This document shows positions 9,029 to 20,000 of a stretch of DNA of 64,000 bases, piece by piece. The DNA comes from Polyangiaceae bacterium. Lineage in GTDB: Bacteria > Myxococcota_A > Polyangia > Polyangiales > Polyangiaceae. Location of the stretch: NCBI GenBank assembly GCA_013214025.1, contig JABSRN010000037.1:1-64000 (forward strand), given 5' to 3'. The notes below the pieces were generated by a model. That model ran no database searches. It was not told where the DNA came from and saw only the letters and a list, made by a program, of their open reading frames with translations. The position numbers were made by a program, and so were the translations under genes. Each line of letters begins with the position of its first letter. The stretch's first letter is position 1.

Positions 9029-10744
9029 ATGCACCCGTCTTCCGTAGACCGCGCCATGCAGGAAACCGCACCAGCCATTTCGTCTCGCGAAGATGTGGTC
9101 AATATCGCGACCGTGTTGATCGAACAGGCCCACACGCGACCCAATGCCATCGCTATGTACTATCCTGTCGGGCGCCGGAATCGCATGCCGGTGTACGCGG
9201 AGTACAGCTACGCTCAGCTGAATCGGGACAGCGATGCGATGGCCCACGGGCTGCGCTCGGTCGGCATCACCCGTGGCGTCCGTACGGTATTGATGGTGAA
9301 ACCCAGCACCGAATTTTTCGCGCTCAGCTTTGCCATCGCAAAACTGGGGGCCGTGCCCGTGATGGTGGATCCTGGCATGGGCATCAAGAACCTCGGCACT
9401 TGCCTCGCGGAGGCGGAGCCCGAAGCCTTCATCGGAATAGCCAAGGCGCATATCGCCCGCGCGCTATTCGGCTGGGGAAGAGCCAGCATCCGCACCAAAA
9501 TTTGTGTTGGCGGTCCCCACTGGCCCGGCTGTCATCGACTGAAGCGCTTGCAGCAGCTGGGCGAGCGCTCCGACAACGAGCCCGTGCTGGCCAACACTTC
9601 CGCCTCCGACGACGCCGCGATCCTGTTCACGAGCGGCAGTACGGGCGTGCCCAAAGGCGCTCTCTACAGCCACGGGAACTTCGCCGCTCAAGTGGACATA
9701 CTCCGGGATCTGTCGGGCATTCAGCCGGGCGAAATCGATCTCCCGACCTTCCCCTTGTTCGCCCTATTTGATCCAGCCCTGGGCATGACAACGGTGATTC
9801 CCGATATGAACGCCAGTCGCCCAGCCACAGTGGATCCCCGCCGGCTCTTGTTTGCCATTGAACAGTTCGGAGTCACAAACATCTTCGCCTCCCCCGCCGT
9901 GCTCAAACGATTGGCCGACCACTGTGCAGAGAACGATACTCAGCTGACATCGCTACGGCGAGTAGTGTGCGCCGGCGCTCCAGTCCCGGCTGGCACCATG
10001 GCTCGCATGCAAGCCGCCTTGACCGGAGGCGCGGAAATCATCACGCCCTATGGTGCGACCGAAGCACTCCCGGTTGCCGCCATCGGAAGCCGGGAGGTAC
10101 TAGGTGAGACCCGGGCTAAGACCGAGCGGGGGGACGGAATTTGTGTCGGTCCATCAGTCAAGGACATGACCATCGAGATCATCGCCATCAGCGACGACCC
10201 GATCGAGGACTGGCAAGATTCCCTGCTGGTCCCGGATGGCACAATCGGAGAGGTGGTCGCCACCGGGCCCACCGTTACGAGATCGTACTTTCATCGCCCC
10301 GCAGCTACCTTGGCCGCAAAAATCAATCGCGGGGCGGGCGTCATCTGCCACCGCATGGGCGACCTCGGTTACCTTGACGAGATAGGGCGTCTTTGGTTTT
10401 GCGGCAGAAAGAATCACCGCGTGATTCTCGACGACGAAACCCTATTCACCATTCCTGTCGAAGCCATCTTTAATACTCACCCCAAGCTGTTTCGCAGTGC
10501 TTTGGTAGGCGTCGGTGAAGGCTCCCAGCGCCGGGCCATACTGTGCATCGAGCTCGAAAGTGGTGTCTCACGCACCGAACATGAAACTATCTTCGGCGAA
10601 CTCAAAGCCCTTGGGCAGTCTCACAAGAAAACCCAGAGCGTCTGCGAGTTCCTGGTTCATCCCGGATTTCCGGTCGACGTTCGCCACAACTCGAAAATCG
10701 TACGGGAAGAACTCGCGCCCTGGGCAGAGGGGCAACTCTCGTGA
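9029..10744 (+). CDS. oleC: OleC, AMP-forming-ligase-fold beta-lactone synthetase
   Basis: The 571-residue protein belongs to the acyl-adenylate superfamily. OleC uses ATP to convert the 2-alkyl-3-hydroxyacid into a cis-beta-lactone. Core motifs are present: the P-loop TSGSTGVPKG (201-210), the YGATEALP adenine-binding motif, HRMGDLGYLD in the hinge region, GRKNHRV, and a late Lys in DVRHNSKIVREEL. Length and motif order match characterised OleC proteins. A GGAG ribosome site precedes the ATG, 18 bp after oleB ends, and the stop overlaps the oleD start (GTGA). An earlier start is excluded by oleB. It is unlikely to be a plain fatty acyl-CoA ligase given the OleB/OleD neighbours. Confidence 0.92.
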   Translation: MHPSSVDRAMQETAPAISSREDVVNIATVLIEQAHTRPNAIAMYYPVGRRNRMPVYAEYSYAQLNRDSDAMAHGLRSVGITRGVRTVLMVKPSTEFFALSFAIAKLGAVPVMVDPGMGIKNLGTCLAEAEPEAFIGIAKAHIARALFGWGRASIRTKICVGGPHWPGCHRLKRLQQLGERSDNEPVLANTSASDDAAILFTSGSTGVPKGALYSHGNFAAQVDILRDLSGIQPGEIDLPTFPLFALFDPALGMTTVIPDMNASRPATVDPRRLLFAIEQFGVTNIFASPAVLKRLADHCAENDTQLTSLRRVVCAGAPVPAGTMARMQAALTGGAEIITPYGATEALPVAAIGSREVLGETRAKTERGDGICVGPSVKDMTIEIIAISDDPIEDWQDSLLVPDGTIGEVVATGPTVTRSYFHRPAATLAAKINRGAGVICHRMGDLGYLDEIGRLWFCGRKNHRVILDDETLFTIPVEAIFNTHPKLFRSALVGVGEGSQRRAILCIELESGVSRTEHETIFGELKALGQSHKKTQSVCEFLVHPGFPVDVRHNSKIVREELAPWAEGQLS

Positions 10745-11793
10745 GGGTTTTGATCACTGGCTGCGGCGGATTTCTCGGGCGATCCATCGCGCTCGCCTGT
10801 CTACAACGGGGCTACGCCGTTCGGGGCTTCGCTCGCCGCGCCTACCCAGAGCTCAGCGAGATCGGCGTAGAGATGCTCCAAGGCAACGTGAGCAATGCGG
10901 AGCAGGTCGCTTCGGCCATGAGCCCCCTGGATGGGCAAGCGCTGGATGCCGTCTTTCACGTGGCGGCCAGAGTCGGAGGCTGGGGTAGCTTCGATGGCTA
11001 CTATCAGACCAACGTCATCGGAACCGAGAATGTCATCGCCGGGTGTTTAGAACACCGCATCAGGCGTCTGATTTTCACTAGTAGCACGAGCGTCGTACAT
11101 CACCGCGGTGACGCCGAAGGCATCGACGAACAAGTGGGCTACCCGGTACGCTTCGCTGCTCACTATCCGAGAACCAAGGCACTGGCCGAACAACGCGTAC
11201 TCGAAGCAGACTCCACAAGCTGGTCGAACGGCGACGGCCAGCTGCAGACCATCGCCTTACGTCCCCACATGATCTGGGGTCCCGGCGATACACAAATGTT
11301 GCCGCGCACGCTGGAGCGAGCCCGGGCCGGCAAACTTCGGAGCATCACCGGCCCCGTGAAGAAGGTCGACTCTGTCTACATCGACAACGCGCGAGATGCG
11401 CATCTCTGTGCCTTAGAGAAACTCGTCCCGGGAGCCAGCTGCGCCGGTAAGGCCTTCTTCATCAGTAACGGCGAGCCTTGGCCAATCAATGAATTGATGG
11501 CGGCGGTACTGATGTCCGCAGGCGTATCCCTACCGACGCGGAGTGTCTCTCCCGGTGCTTTGCACGCCGCCGGCTGCCTGAGTGAGGCCGTATCGCTGAT
11601 GCTCGGGCGCGAGTCGGAACCGGCCATCACACGATTTGTCGCGCGCCAACTTACCAGCTCCCACTGGTTTGATATTTCGGCTGCCAAAACGGAACTAGGG
11701 TACCAACCCGCGGTTAGCATCGAAGAGGGGCTAAAACGCCTGAAAGCTGAGTTTCAACAGAGGGAGCTGGGCCCCGAAGGCTCCCAAGGGTAG
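10741..11793 (+). CDS. oleD: OleD, NADPH-dependent 2-alkyl-3-ketoacid reductase
   Basis: A 350-residue extended short-chain dehydrogenase. OleD reduces the OleA product to the 2-alkyl-3-hydroxyacid used by OleC. The N-terminal Rossmann motif is TGCGGFLGRSIA (residues 6-17), and basic residues soon after strand 2 (RGFARRAY) favour NADP(H). The catalytic set is Ser in FTSSTSVVH and Y142-x3-K146 (HYPRTKA). The C-terminal half carries the substrate-binding segments seen in 3-beta-HSD-like members (LRPHMIWGPGDTQMLPR, VYIDNARDAHL). The GTG start lies inside the oleC stop, so it is coupled. The next gene begins 18 bp downstream, extending the operon beyond the usual ole set. Confidence 0.92.
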   Translation: MRVLITGCGGFLGRSIALACLQRGYAVRGFARRAYPELSEIGVEMLQGNVSNAEQVASAMSPLDGQALDAVFHVAARVGGWGSFDGYYQTNVIGTENVIAGCLEHRIRRLIFTSSTSVVHHRGDAEGIDEQVGYPVRFAAHYPRTKALAEQRVLEADSTSWSNGDGQLQTIALRPHMIWGPGDTQMLPRTLERARAGKLRSITGPVKKVDSVYIDNARDAHLCALEKLVPGASCAGKAFFISNGEPWPINELMAAVLMSAGVSLPTRSVSPGALHAAGCLSEAVSLMLGRESEPAITRFVARQLTSSHWFDISAAKTELGYQPAVSIEEGLKRLKAEFQQRELGPEGSQG

Positions 11794-11811
11794 GCTCAGC
11801 CTCTGCCTTCA

Positions 11812-12744
11812 ATGACTGAAAACGTGCCGCCCTTCGAGCGTCGTGTCCACTTGATCATGGGCAAGGGGGGAGTCGGACGTACCACAGTCGCGGTGTCCAT
11901 GGCCCAGGCTGCAGCCCTACGCGGCAAGCGCGTGCTGCTCACAGAGGTGGGTGACCCAGAGGCCACCAAATCCGCCATCGGCGCTTTTTTCGGGCGCGAA
12001 GAACTCCGCGTCGAACCCGAACATGTAGCTCCCGGCATCGACGCCTGCCGCCTGTGGGCTGAGAAGGGACAAGAAAGCTTCGCACGTACCGTGCTGCCTA
12101 CAGGCCCGCTCGTAAAAACAGCGCTTCGATCTCGCGCCATGCGGCGACTCATGTCCGCCGCGCCGGCCTTTCACGAGCTGGGCATCTTCTATCACTTGCT
12201 GAGTTTGTTAGAGCTCTGCGGCAAGGACGGCCAAGAGCAGTACTCGGCCGTCATCGTAGATATGCCCGCCACGGGACACGCTCTCGCTCTCGCAGAGCTG
12301 CCCAAGATTACTTTGCAAGTCATCAGTCGCGGCCCCCTTCCCAATGCCATGCGCCGTGGACAAGCATACATTAACAACCCCGCCGTCACCGCGGCATGGG
12401 TGGTGACGCTCCCAGAACAACTGCCAGTCACGGAAAGCCTAGAGCTTCTAGAGGGCCTCAAACGGACGGGCGTGCCGGCCGCGGGCGTCATCCTCAACCG
12501 CCATCTCGACAATTACTTCTCAAAAGCCGAAATTGAAGTCATCGAGGGCGCCCTGCAGGACCACCCCGTACGCGGAACGACGAGCTTCCAACGCATTCAA
12601 ACCGCGGACCGTTCGTCGACTCGGCTGCGGGAATCCACCGACTTGCCCATCGTCCAATTAGACAACATCGTGAACCCGATCAACGGGGATCCGAGCCCTG
12701 CGCTGGCCAATGCCCTCAACCAAGTCGCAGGATCCCTCCGATGA
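11812..12744 (+). CDS. Get3/ArsA-like ATPase, BagA-like subunit with altered P-loop
   Basis: A 310-residue SIMIBI-class ATPase of the ArsA/Get3 group. The deviant Walker A reads GKGGVGRTT (17-25): the signature Lys (K18) is present, but the P-loop Lys that should precede the two Thr is Arg (R23). The switch segment ends VIVDMPATGHAL, matching the D-x-P-x-T-G-H motif of Get3/ArsA. No Cys pair or arsenite-site pattern is seen, so arsenite efflux is unlikely. Genes of this type occur as tandem pairs in actinobacteria (the Get3-like BagA/BagB pair in mycobacteria) and other bacteria, with roles still poorly defined. Here it is the fifth gene after the ole start and overlaps its partner by ATGA, so the two should be made as a pair. 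Confidence 0.8.
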   Translation: MTENVPPFERRVHLIMGKGGVGRTTVAVSMAQAAALRGKRVLLTEVGDPEATKSAIGAFFGREELRVEPEHVAPGIDACRLWAEKGQESFARTVLPTGPLVKTALRSRAMRRLMSAAPAFHELGIFYHLLSLLELCGKDGQEQYSAVIVDMPATGHALALAELPKITLQVISRGPLPNAMRRGQAYINNPAVTAAWVVTLPEQLPVTESLELLEGLKRTGVPAAGVILNRHLDNYFSKAEIEVIEGALQDHPVRGTTSFQRIQTADRSSTRLRESTDLPIVQLDNIVNPINGDPSPALANALNQVAGSLR

Positions 12745-13958
12745 GTTCATCGTCGCTGGCCCGGCTGCTCAAGGAAAAACGGGTGCTCGTCTGCTGCGGA
12801 GCCGGTGGAGTGGGCAAAACAACCGTCTCCGCATCCCTCGCCCTAGGCGCCGCCCAGGCAGGGCTCCGCGTCGTCGTCATCACCATCGATCCGAGCCGTC
12901 GCCTCGCCGAAACGCTCGGTGTATCGCCGAACCAAGACGCCCCCACAGAGCTCAGCGCTGATCGACTCGCCAGCGTCGGCGTCTCGCCCCCCGGCAGCCT
13001 CTCCGCTTGGATGCTGGATCCCGCCCTGGTCTGCGACCACGTCGTACGAACGGTATCCAAATCAGCCGCCGATGCCGAAGAGCTGATGAACAATCGCTTG
13101 TACAAGAACATTGCTCAACTCGTGGCCGGCATGCAGGAGTACACCGCTGTCGAGGCCCTACATGGATTCGTAGTGGACGATCGCTACGATCTCGTAGTGC
13201 TCGATACCCCTCCCAGCCGCAATGCGCTGCGCTTCCTGGAAACTCCCCATCGAGCCAACGGCTTCCTGGATCCCAAGATCTTCAATCTGTTTCTACCTTC
13301 GCCGGACGGGGCGCTGCAAAAGGCGGCCGGCAAGGTAATCCGAAAGATTCTCGATCTCGGTCTTGGCGAGGAGTCTCGAACAGAGCTCCAGCAATTCTTG
13401 GACTTGTTCATGGTGATCCTCAAACACCTGAACCACAACCAAGAGGAGATGCGGAACTTCTTTGCCAGCTCCGACGTTTCATTCCTCCTGGTCACCTCGC
13501 CGAACCAGGCCGCCGTCGAAGAAGCTTTCTATTTTGAGCAAAAAACTCGCGAGCTCAATCTTCCGCTCGGGGGATATATCCTGAACCGCAGTCTGATCCG
13601 GGAGCAATCCCTACCGACTTTGAGCTTGAACGACATGCCTTCAGCTCCCCCAGGAGTCGCTGAGTCTGCCGTAAACAAGATGATGGATCTCGCCGCCCAA
13701 GAAGACGAAATTATTCAGCGCCATCTCGCCCTAGGACGGCAGCTCCAAGAGCGAGTCGGAACCAGCAGTCAGCTCAGTGTCCTCCCGCGCTTACGCACCG
13801 ACGCCTCGGATCTCGAAGCCCTGGTAGAGCTCTCCCACATTCTTAAGGGCACACAACCCATCTCGCGTCACGCCGAAGCCAGTCGACCCAGCGTCCCTCC
13901 AAGCGCCGCCGGCATGCCAACGAGTCAGTCTTGGTTTCCGCCGAAAAATCAATCTTAA
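12741..13958 (+). CDS. Get3/ArsA-like ATPase, BagB-like subunit lacking the signature lysine
   Basis: The second ATPase of the pair has 405 residues. Its P-loop is GAGGVGKTT (20-28): the P-loop Lys is kept (K26), but the signature Lys that normally reaches into the partner's site is Ala (A21). Downstream motifs are VVITIDPSRRLAETLG (switch I-like, typical of the BagB/anion-transporting ATPase branch) and LVVLDTPPSRNALRFLETP (switch II). The ATPase core ends near residue 360; a Pro/Ser-rich tail (HAEASRPSVPPSAAG) follows. Overlap of four bases with the preceding gene suggests a heterodimer. The gene closes the operon and converges on pfa3. Client and function are unknown. Confidence 0.8.
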   Translation: MSSSSLARLLKEKRVLVCCGAGGVGKTTVSASLALGAAQAGLRVVVITIDPSRRLAETLGVSPNQDAPTELSADRLASVGVSPPGSLSAWMLDPALVCDHVVRTVSKSAADAEELMNNRLYKNIAQLVAGMQEYTAVEALHGFVVDDRYDLVVLDTPPSRNALRFLETPHRANGFLDPKIFNLFLPSPDGALQKAAGKVIRKILDLGLGEESRTELQQFLDLFMVILKHLNHNQEEMRNFFASSDVSFLLVTSPNQAAVEEAFYFEQKTRELNLPLGGYILNRSLIREQSLPTLSLNDMPSAPPGVAESAVNKMMDLAAQEDEIIQRHLALGRQLQERVGTSSQLSVLPRLRTDASDLEALVELSHILKGTQPISRHAEASRPSVPPSAAGMPTSQSWFPPKNQS

Positions 13959-14067
13959 ACGCTCAGCACCCACACAAAGCAAGTCTTGGTCTGGTCCTGA
14001 GCGGCGTCAGCACGACGCACCCGGGTAGGCCCCACGTAGACCCGGCAGACCCCGGTAGCCATCGCAG

Positions 14068-17000
14068 CTAGGTGGACGGTGCGATGGTCCCTGTAAAATA
14101 GCGAACCAAGGTCTCCAGCCACTCCTCTTCGGCATCCACAGGGGGGCTCGCGTCCAAGAGTGCACCGCGCTCGATCCGAGACAACAACACTGCGCCCTCA
14201 CCACTGACGTCCGGCAGATCTCGAAGAGCGCAATACAGTGCGCCTACCTCCGCCGATACGTCGCGCTGGGTAGCCCAGCGGCTCGCCGAGGCTTGTAGGG
14301 CTTCGTTGGGGGTGGCGGGGCTCTCCTCCGCCGGGGCGCATCCCAAAGCGTTGATTGCATCAACAATTCGGGCGCTGCGCTCCTTGTAGTTCAAAGGCAA
14401 CAGTTCGCCCGGGAGAATCGGCTTGCCGATGTAGTGATCTTGCCGCGCCATCAAATAGGGATACTCCAAGCGTGCCGGCACCGGTGAGCGAGGCAGTCCT
14501 CCATGAAATCGAACGGGCACCACCGGAAACCCGTTCTCCAGAGCCATGTCCAGCAATACACCGCTCATCTTGCTCGTCGGCACGGTGCAGCTGAGCGAAC
14601 GGGTGCCCTCCACATGCACAAGTAGACTCCGACCCGACGCGGTCATTTCACGAGCCAGCTCCGAGAGCAGCTGGGGCAATTGATGCGGCTGCTTGCGTTG
14701 AAAGTGTCGAGGAATCAGCGGATTCGTCACCCGAGGATGCGAGAACACATGCCTCATGATGGTCTCAAGCCAGTGATTGCGGTTTTCCGCCTTCGAAAGC
14801 GCCAATAAGGGAGCTCCGAAGTACGCCGACGCCAGAATTGAAAATGCCGTGGACTCCACCGCCACCTGATGATTGGCCACAAACACCACGCTCTGGCCTC
14901 GTACAGCGTCGAGGGCGGATCCGTCCGCCACCAATACGCGGCCCACGCAACTCTCGACCAAGGCGCGACATACGTCTTCCCCGGCCCAGGCCTCAATCTG
15001 AAGCTGCTGCCGCCAATAATCTGCGACGGCAGGCAACTGCAAGCTTGGGGGCTCGACGAGGCCTGAGACAGGCGACGGCGACAAATCCGAAGCAAGGGGG
15101 CGATGGCGCTCGTCCGACGGAGTTTCCGCTAGCCGCATGCCCAAGTGTTTGGCTTCGTATATCCGCTTTCCGTCTACCCACAGAGAGGCATCCGCAAATG
15201 CCGTAATTTTTCCGGGTTCGCGCAACACTTCTGTGATTTCCAGCGTGGTGCTGATCACGCGGTTGCTCGGTACCACTTGCCCGCGATACTTCCACGTCAT
15301 GGATTCGCCGCTTGCGATGGCTTCGAAGCGGGGCGAGCGAAGCTCTGCGTGGCAGTTATTCTGCAAGATGAAAAACTGCAAAAGTTGAGCCATCGCTTCG
15401 AGCCCGAGGGAGCCCGGTTGCACAGGATCTTGAAAGAAGTGGGCCTTAAAAAACCACTCGCTCGGATCGACGTCCTTTTCGGCCCGAAGCCACCCAAGAC
15501 CCGCGGCGCCACCCTGCGGCTCCCAGCCGGTGATGCGATCGATCATCAACAGCATGGGGTCCGCCAAACGAGCTGTGCCTTCGAGGAATGAGCTGTCGCG
15601 CTGAGTTAAATCGATAACGCCACTCGGCTCCCGGCTTAACTGCTCGCGAACGGCGTCGTTCGTCGGCAATCCCACTTGATTGGCCAAGGCCTCGGCAGGA
15701 AAGAAACCAAATCCCGTGTCCAGCTCGTACACGAGTTCATCGCCGCAAAAACACTGCACGTCGAAGGACTGCAGAATCATCGTTCCAGACCGGGAGACGC
15801 TGCACAGCTTTACCTCCGTGCGCAAGGTCCCGCTATCTGGCCATACTTCTCGGTGAACAGTGCCCACACCATCCAGATTGCGGAATTTCAAATCCGTATC
15901 TGTAGTGAGTGCGCTACCTACGTAACTCGCCAGCCAACCGCAGGGCTGCAGCACGGCTTCGAGCAGCACGGCGTAGGGCATGGATCCGCTCGGGCTCTCC
16001 CGAAAGTACCAGGCTTCCCGTGGAACGTCGTATTCGATAGTGACTTCGGCCCCCGCCTCCAAAACGCCAATACCGCCTTCAACAGAAACGACCCGACTCA
16101 TGAAATGGTACGGGGGACCCGGGAGCCTCGCCACGCGACGAGTCCCATCGAAGCGCTGATACATGGGACCAAAGGCATTCGACGGCCTGCCCCAGGCGCA
16201 AGCGAGTAGTGACGCGTAGCCAAAATCGAAGCCATCGACGCTAGCCACCTCTTTTGATTCTATGTGCTCGCTCAGAAGTTCCGGCTGATTCGTAATGGGC
16301 CAGTCCGGCACCAGCTGTAGCCCGACCCGACGAGCGTGGAACGCCTTCACGCCATCGACGGTCCCCAGGAGATCCGCAAACACCATCGGGAACTCGCCAT
16401 CCACCACCTCTTCAACAAATATTTCGCAGACTAGTTCCTTAGAACTCGGCAGTACCTGGCCGCGACATTGCAGCTGGTACGCCAGTTCGGGCACTGGTTC
16501 GAACCTCCAACCGTCACGATCCAGGCTGAAACCCAGGGACGACAAATAGAACGCCATCAGCTGCAAGCAGCCCTCGAACATCAAAGTGCCCGGCATGCAG
16601 GGATCGTTCTTGAAGTGCCCCTCGAAGAACCAGTCGTCGGCCGAGATGGCCGTGATCGCACGGGCGTAGCCTCGTTTCCACGGCCCCCCGGCAACATCAA
16701 GACCCTCAATGCGATCGATGAAACACATCTTCCCGCTTTGAAAGCTGGGGCTGCGGTTGTGGGTTTGAGCCAACTCAAATCCAGCCCCGAAAGTTTCGTA
16801 CAGTTCTCGGCGCCCAAACGCGGCGATTCTGTCTTCGTCAAATTCCGAGCGACCGCAGCGCACCCGGGGGGGGGCCAAGCGGGGCTCACTCACTATGTCT
16901 TGGGACTCGGGATCCCACAGCACGCCGGCAGATTCGTCCAACTCCGTGGACGTGAAAAATCCTGCCTGCCCCGAACGGACGCTCAACACCGGTTGGCCGT

Positions 17001-20000
17001 CGATGACGCAGTCGTAATAAAAAAAGAAGAGTCGGGTGTCGCCCTGTCGAGCGTGCCCATCCACGGTTATTTGATAGCGAAGAGTCTCACCGGCTGTAGG
17101 CAGAGAGCGGTGGTAGGTGAGCTCGCAACCCAGCAGACGGTAGGCCCGCTCCCCACGATTGTGAGCGTCGATACCTAGATAGGAAATCAGGAATAGATCT
17201 GCCTGCCCAGCTTCGATCATGACGCCGGCGGGCATGTAGCCATCGTTCAGGTACCAGGAGTCGTGGTGCACGTCTGTTTCCGTCCAGACGGTTCCCAAAC
17301 CCATAGAACTGGGCTTGGCGTCGATACCCGTGACCCGATCTGCCAGAAGTAACGGCGGCTCGGGCATGCGCACCTGCACATCAAACTGATCCTGCTCGAC
17401 AAATGCTGTCCCAAACAAATCCGATATCTTGCCGGACGCATGAACCAGCAAATCTTCCCGCGTGAAGCTCGGACCGACGGCCCCTTGAGCTGTGGGGAAG
17501 GCGGCTTCTGAACTTGGGTGGTCCGGAGTGTGCGGCGCTACGCTGGGGACCACCGCTTGGCTGACGATTGCGCCCTCCGGCTGTCGTGGAAGGTCGCCGA
17601 TCTCGGCCAGCCCGGATGGGCCAAGGGGAGTCGAATTGTCGGCAAAGTGTTCCTGTGCCGCCTGGCTGACACCCGCAGCTTCCCCGGTGGGCACGGCTTC
17701 CCCGGAGGATGACCCCTGAGCTATCAACAACCGAATGGCGGACTCCCGCACATCCAAAAACTGACGATGAATCGCCGCCTGCTGGGTCAAGAAATCCTGA
17801 TGCACTGAGGCCAACTGGGCGCGGTAGCGTTCTAGCTGGTCGATAGCTTGTTGCCGGCTAGGGGCGAGTTGGGGATCCGGAGGAGACACCTGGGTGATGC
17901 GTCGCGATTCCGCCGCTCGAGGGGAAGAGCCAACCGTAGTCAGGCTGGCGAGGCTGCCGGAAATGGGTGTTCGGGGCGCGGGTTTCGGGGCGGGCCGCGC
18001 GTGGCTAATGGTAGGGCCGGAGCCGCCGAGGGACATAGCTGGCGGCTGATCCCCGAGGGAAGGACCCCGGGCGGGACGCGGTCCTCGTGCGGGTGGCGAC
18101 AGCGTGTCCGACGGCTTGATGCGAGGGGGTGACGACTGCACGGGGGGAAGGGCCGGAGCGGGGACCATGAAACCCGAGGCTGCGTTTTGCAGTGCCGGCA
18201 CTTGAGGAAAACTTGCGTGGGCCGGAATTACAATTCCTCGTCCCAATTCCTCGGCGGGCGGCGCGAGATCCTCCAACAGGCGACGAGCGCTCTCGGCATC
18301 AGTGGGTGACAAGCTGCGGTCCGCCGCCACGATCACCGTCTGATGCTGCCCGCCCATGGCAGAAAGCTCCAGTCGAAGCTCAGCGGGCGATTCGGTGCCC
18401 TGCGGCAGCTCAAAACCCCGGGGCGGCCGACCCACAGCGCAGCTCATCACCGCAGCGGCCACACCCAGCAACCCGGACGCCGCGTGCGCATGGCCCAAGA
18501 GGGGCTCGAGCGCCGGCGAACTTCCGTCGAGTTTCCATTCCAGCTGCTGGCTGTTGGTCGCCCCAGGCTCGCGTAACACCGCCCAAATTTTGTCCCCATC
18601 GCGGCGAGCGTCTTCCAGTCGCCGCAACACCAACACCACCGCGGCATCGCCGCCTCGGTGACGAGCTTCCGGTAGCAGTGAGCGAGCCGCCACCTCGTGC
18701 ACAGCTTCTGCGCTCAAATCCACGGCGCCCACCACCGCCGAATCGATCTCTCCGCGTTGCAGAGCGCGACGGCCGATTTCCAGTGCGCGGACACCACTGA
18801 GCTCCTCAGCGGATACGGTGAAGCTCGGTCCCTGTAGATTGAGCTGGCTGTTCAGACGGTTCGCCACAACGTTGGGCATCGCACCGAGCACGCCCGCGGG
18901 GCCTAGCCGACGAATGAAGGTATCGCGTGTCGTCGACAGCCATTGATCAGACTGACCCCACTCAGCCGCCCACTCCGCGGCTCTCCATCGGGCTCCATGG
19001 CGACAGATTTCTGGATCGCAACCCATACCGACGTAGATGGCAGTTCGTTCAGGTGACAGCCTCGTCTGCCTCGTCTGCGCCACCGCCTCACGAGCGGCTT
19101 CGAAGAGCATCAGTTGCTGGGGCAGCGTCTCCTCAAGATCGCGCGGTGGAAAACGCAAACCGGCGATGCTCACGCGCAATTCGTCGCACCGGGGCTCGCC
19201 GCCCTCCCACAAAGATTCAGCAAAATCTCTAACGCTTTGGCCGTCGCCTGAGCGAGCCCCCATGGCCACCACACATATTTCCGGGCGCTGGGTGCTTGCG
19301 TCGTCAGAGGAACTGTCGGTAACATGCTCGGGGATCTCACGAGCTGTGGGCTGCTCCTCGCGCTCGGGAGTTCGCCACTCTTCGACTATCAGATGCGCGT
19401 TGTTGCCGCCGAAGCCAAAAGCACTCACCGCGGCACGGCGTATGTTAGTGCTCAGCCACGGCTCACTTTCACTGAGCAGTTGCAGTTGGCTCTCGCCCAA
19501 TTGTTGACCGTCAGCGTGCGGCGTCGGCGGGCGGAGTTTGTGGCGCATGGCCGCCAACACCTTGATCAAACCAGCCACGCCTGCGACGGTGATCAGGTGG
19601 CCCAGATTGGCTTTTAGGGATCCGATCACGAGCGGGCGATCTTCACCGAAGACGTCGGTGATTCCACGCAGCTCGGTGCCGTCGCCCAAAATGGTGCCCG
19701 TCGCGTGACACTCCAACAAGGAGATATCCGCAGGTTGAAGAGCGGCTGTCTTGTAGGCAGCGCGTACTGCCCGTACTTGGCCTGCCTGGGACGGCACCAG
19801 CAGCCCCTTGCCACGCCCATCGTTGGAAAGCCCCACGCCACAGATCACCCCGTGGATCTCGTCGCCATCTCGGATGGCGTCATCCAAACGTTTGAGCGCG
19901 ACCAAGCCGGCACCCTCTGCCGGCACCAAGCCGTCTGCCTGAGGGTGAAAGGGCCGACTTCGACCAGTCGGGCTCAGCGCCCCTAGGGCGGTGAATCCGA

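Noticed and set aside
11812-13958. Annotation of the ATPase pair as arsenite efflux (ArsA)
   Set aside because: No arsB/arsD/arsR neighbours and no metalloid-binding Cys pattern; motifs fit the BagA/BagB-type branch better.
14019-14045. Palindromic ACCCGGGT and a CCGGGT/ACCCGG pair between the ATPase gene and pfa3, considered as a terminator
   Set aside because: The loop is long, no T-run follows on either strand, and such pairs are common at this base composition.
18192-18800. Long + strand frame of about 200 residues antisense to pfa3
   Set aside because: Pro/Arg-rich composition with no family pattern, inside a well-supported coding region on the other strand.
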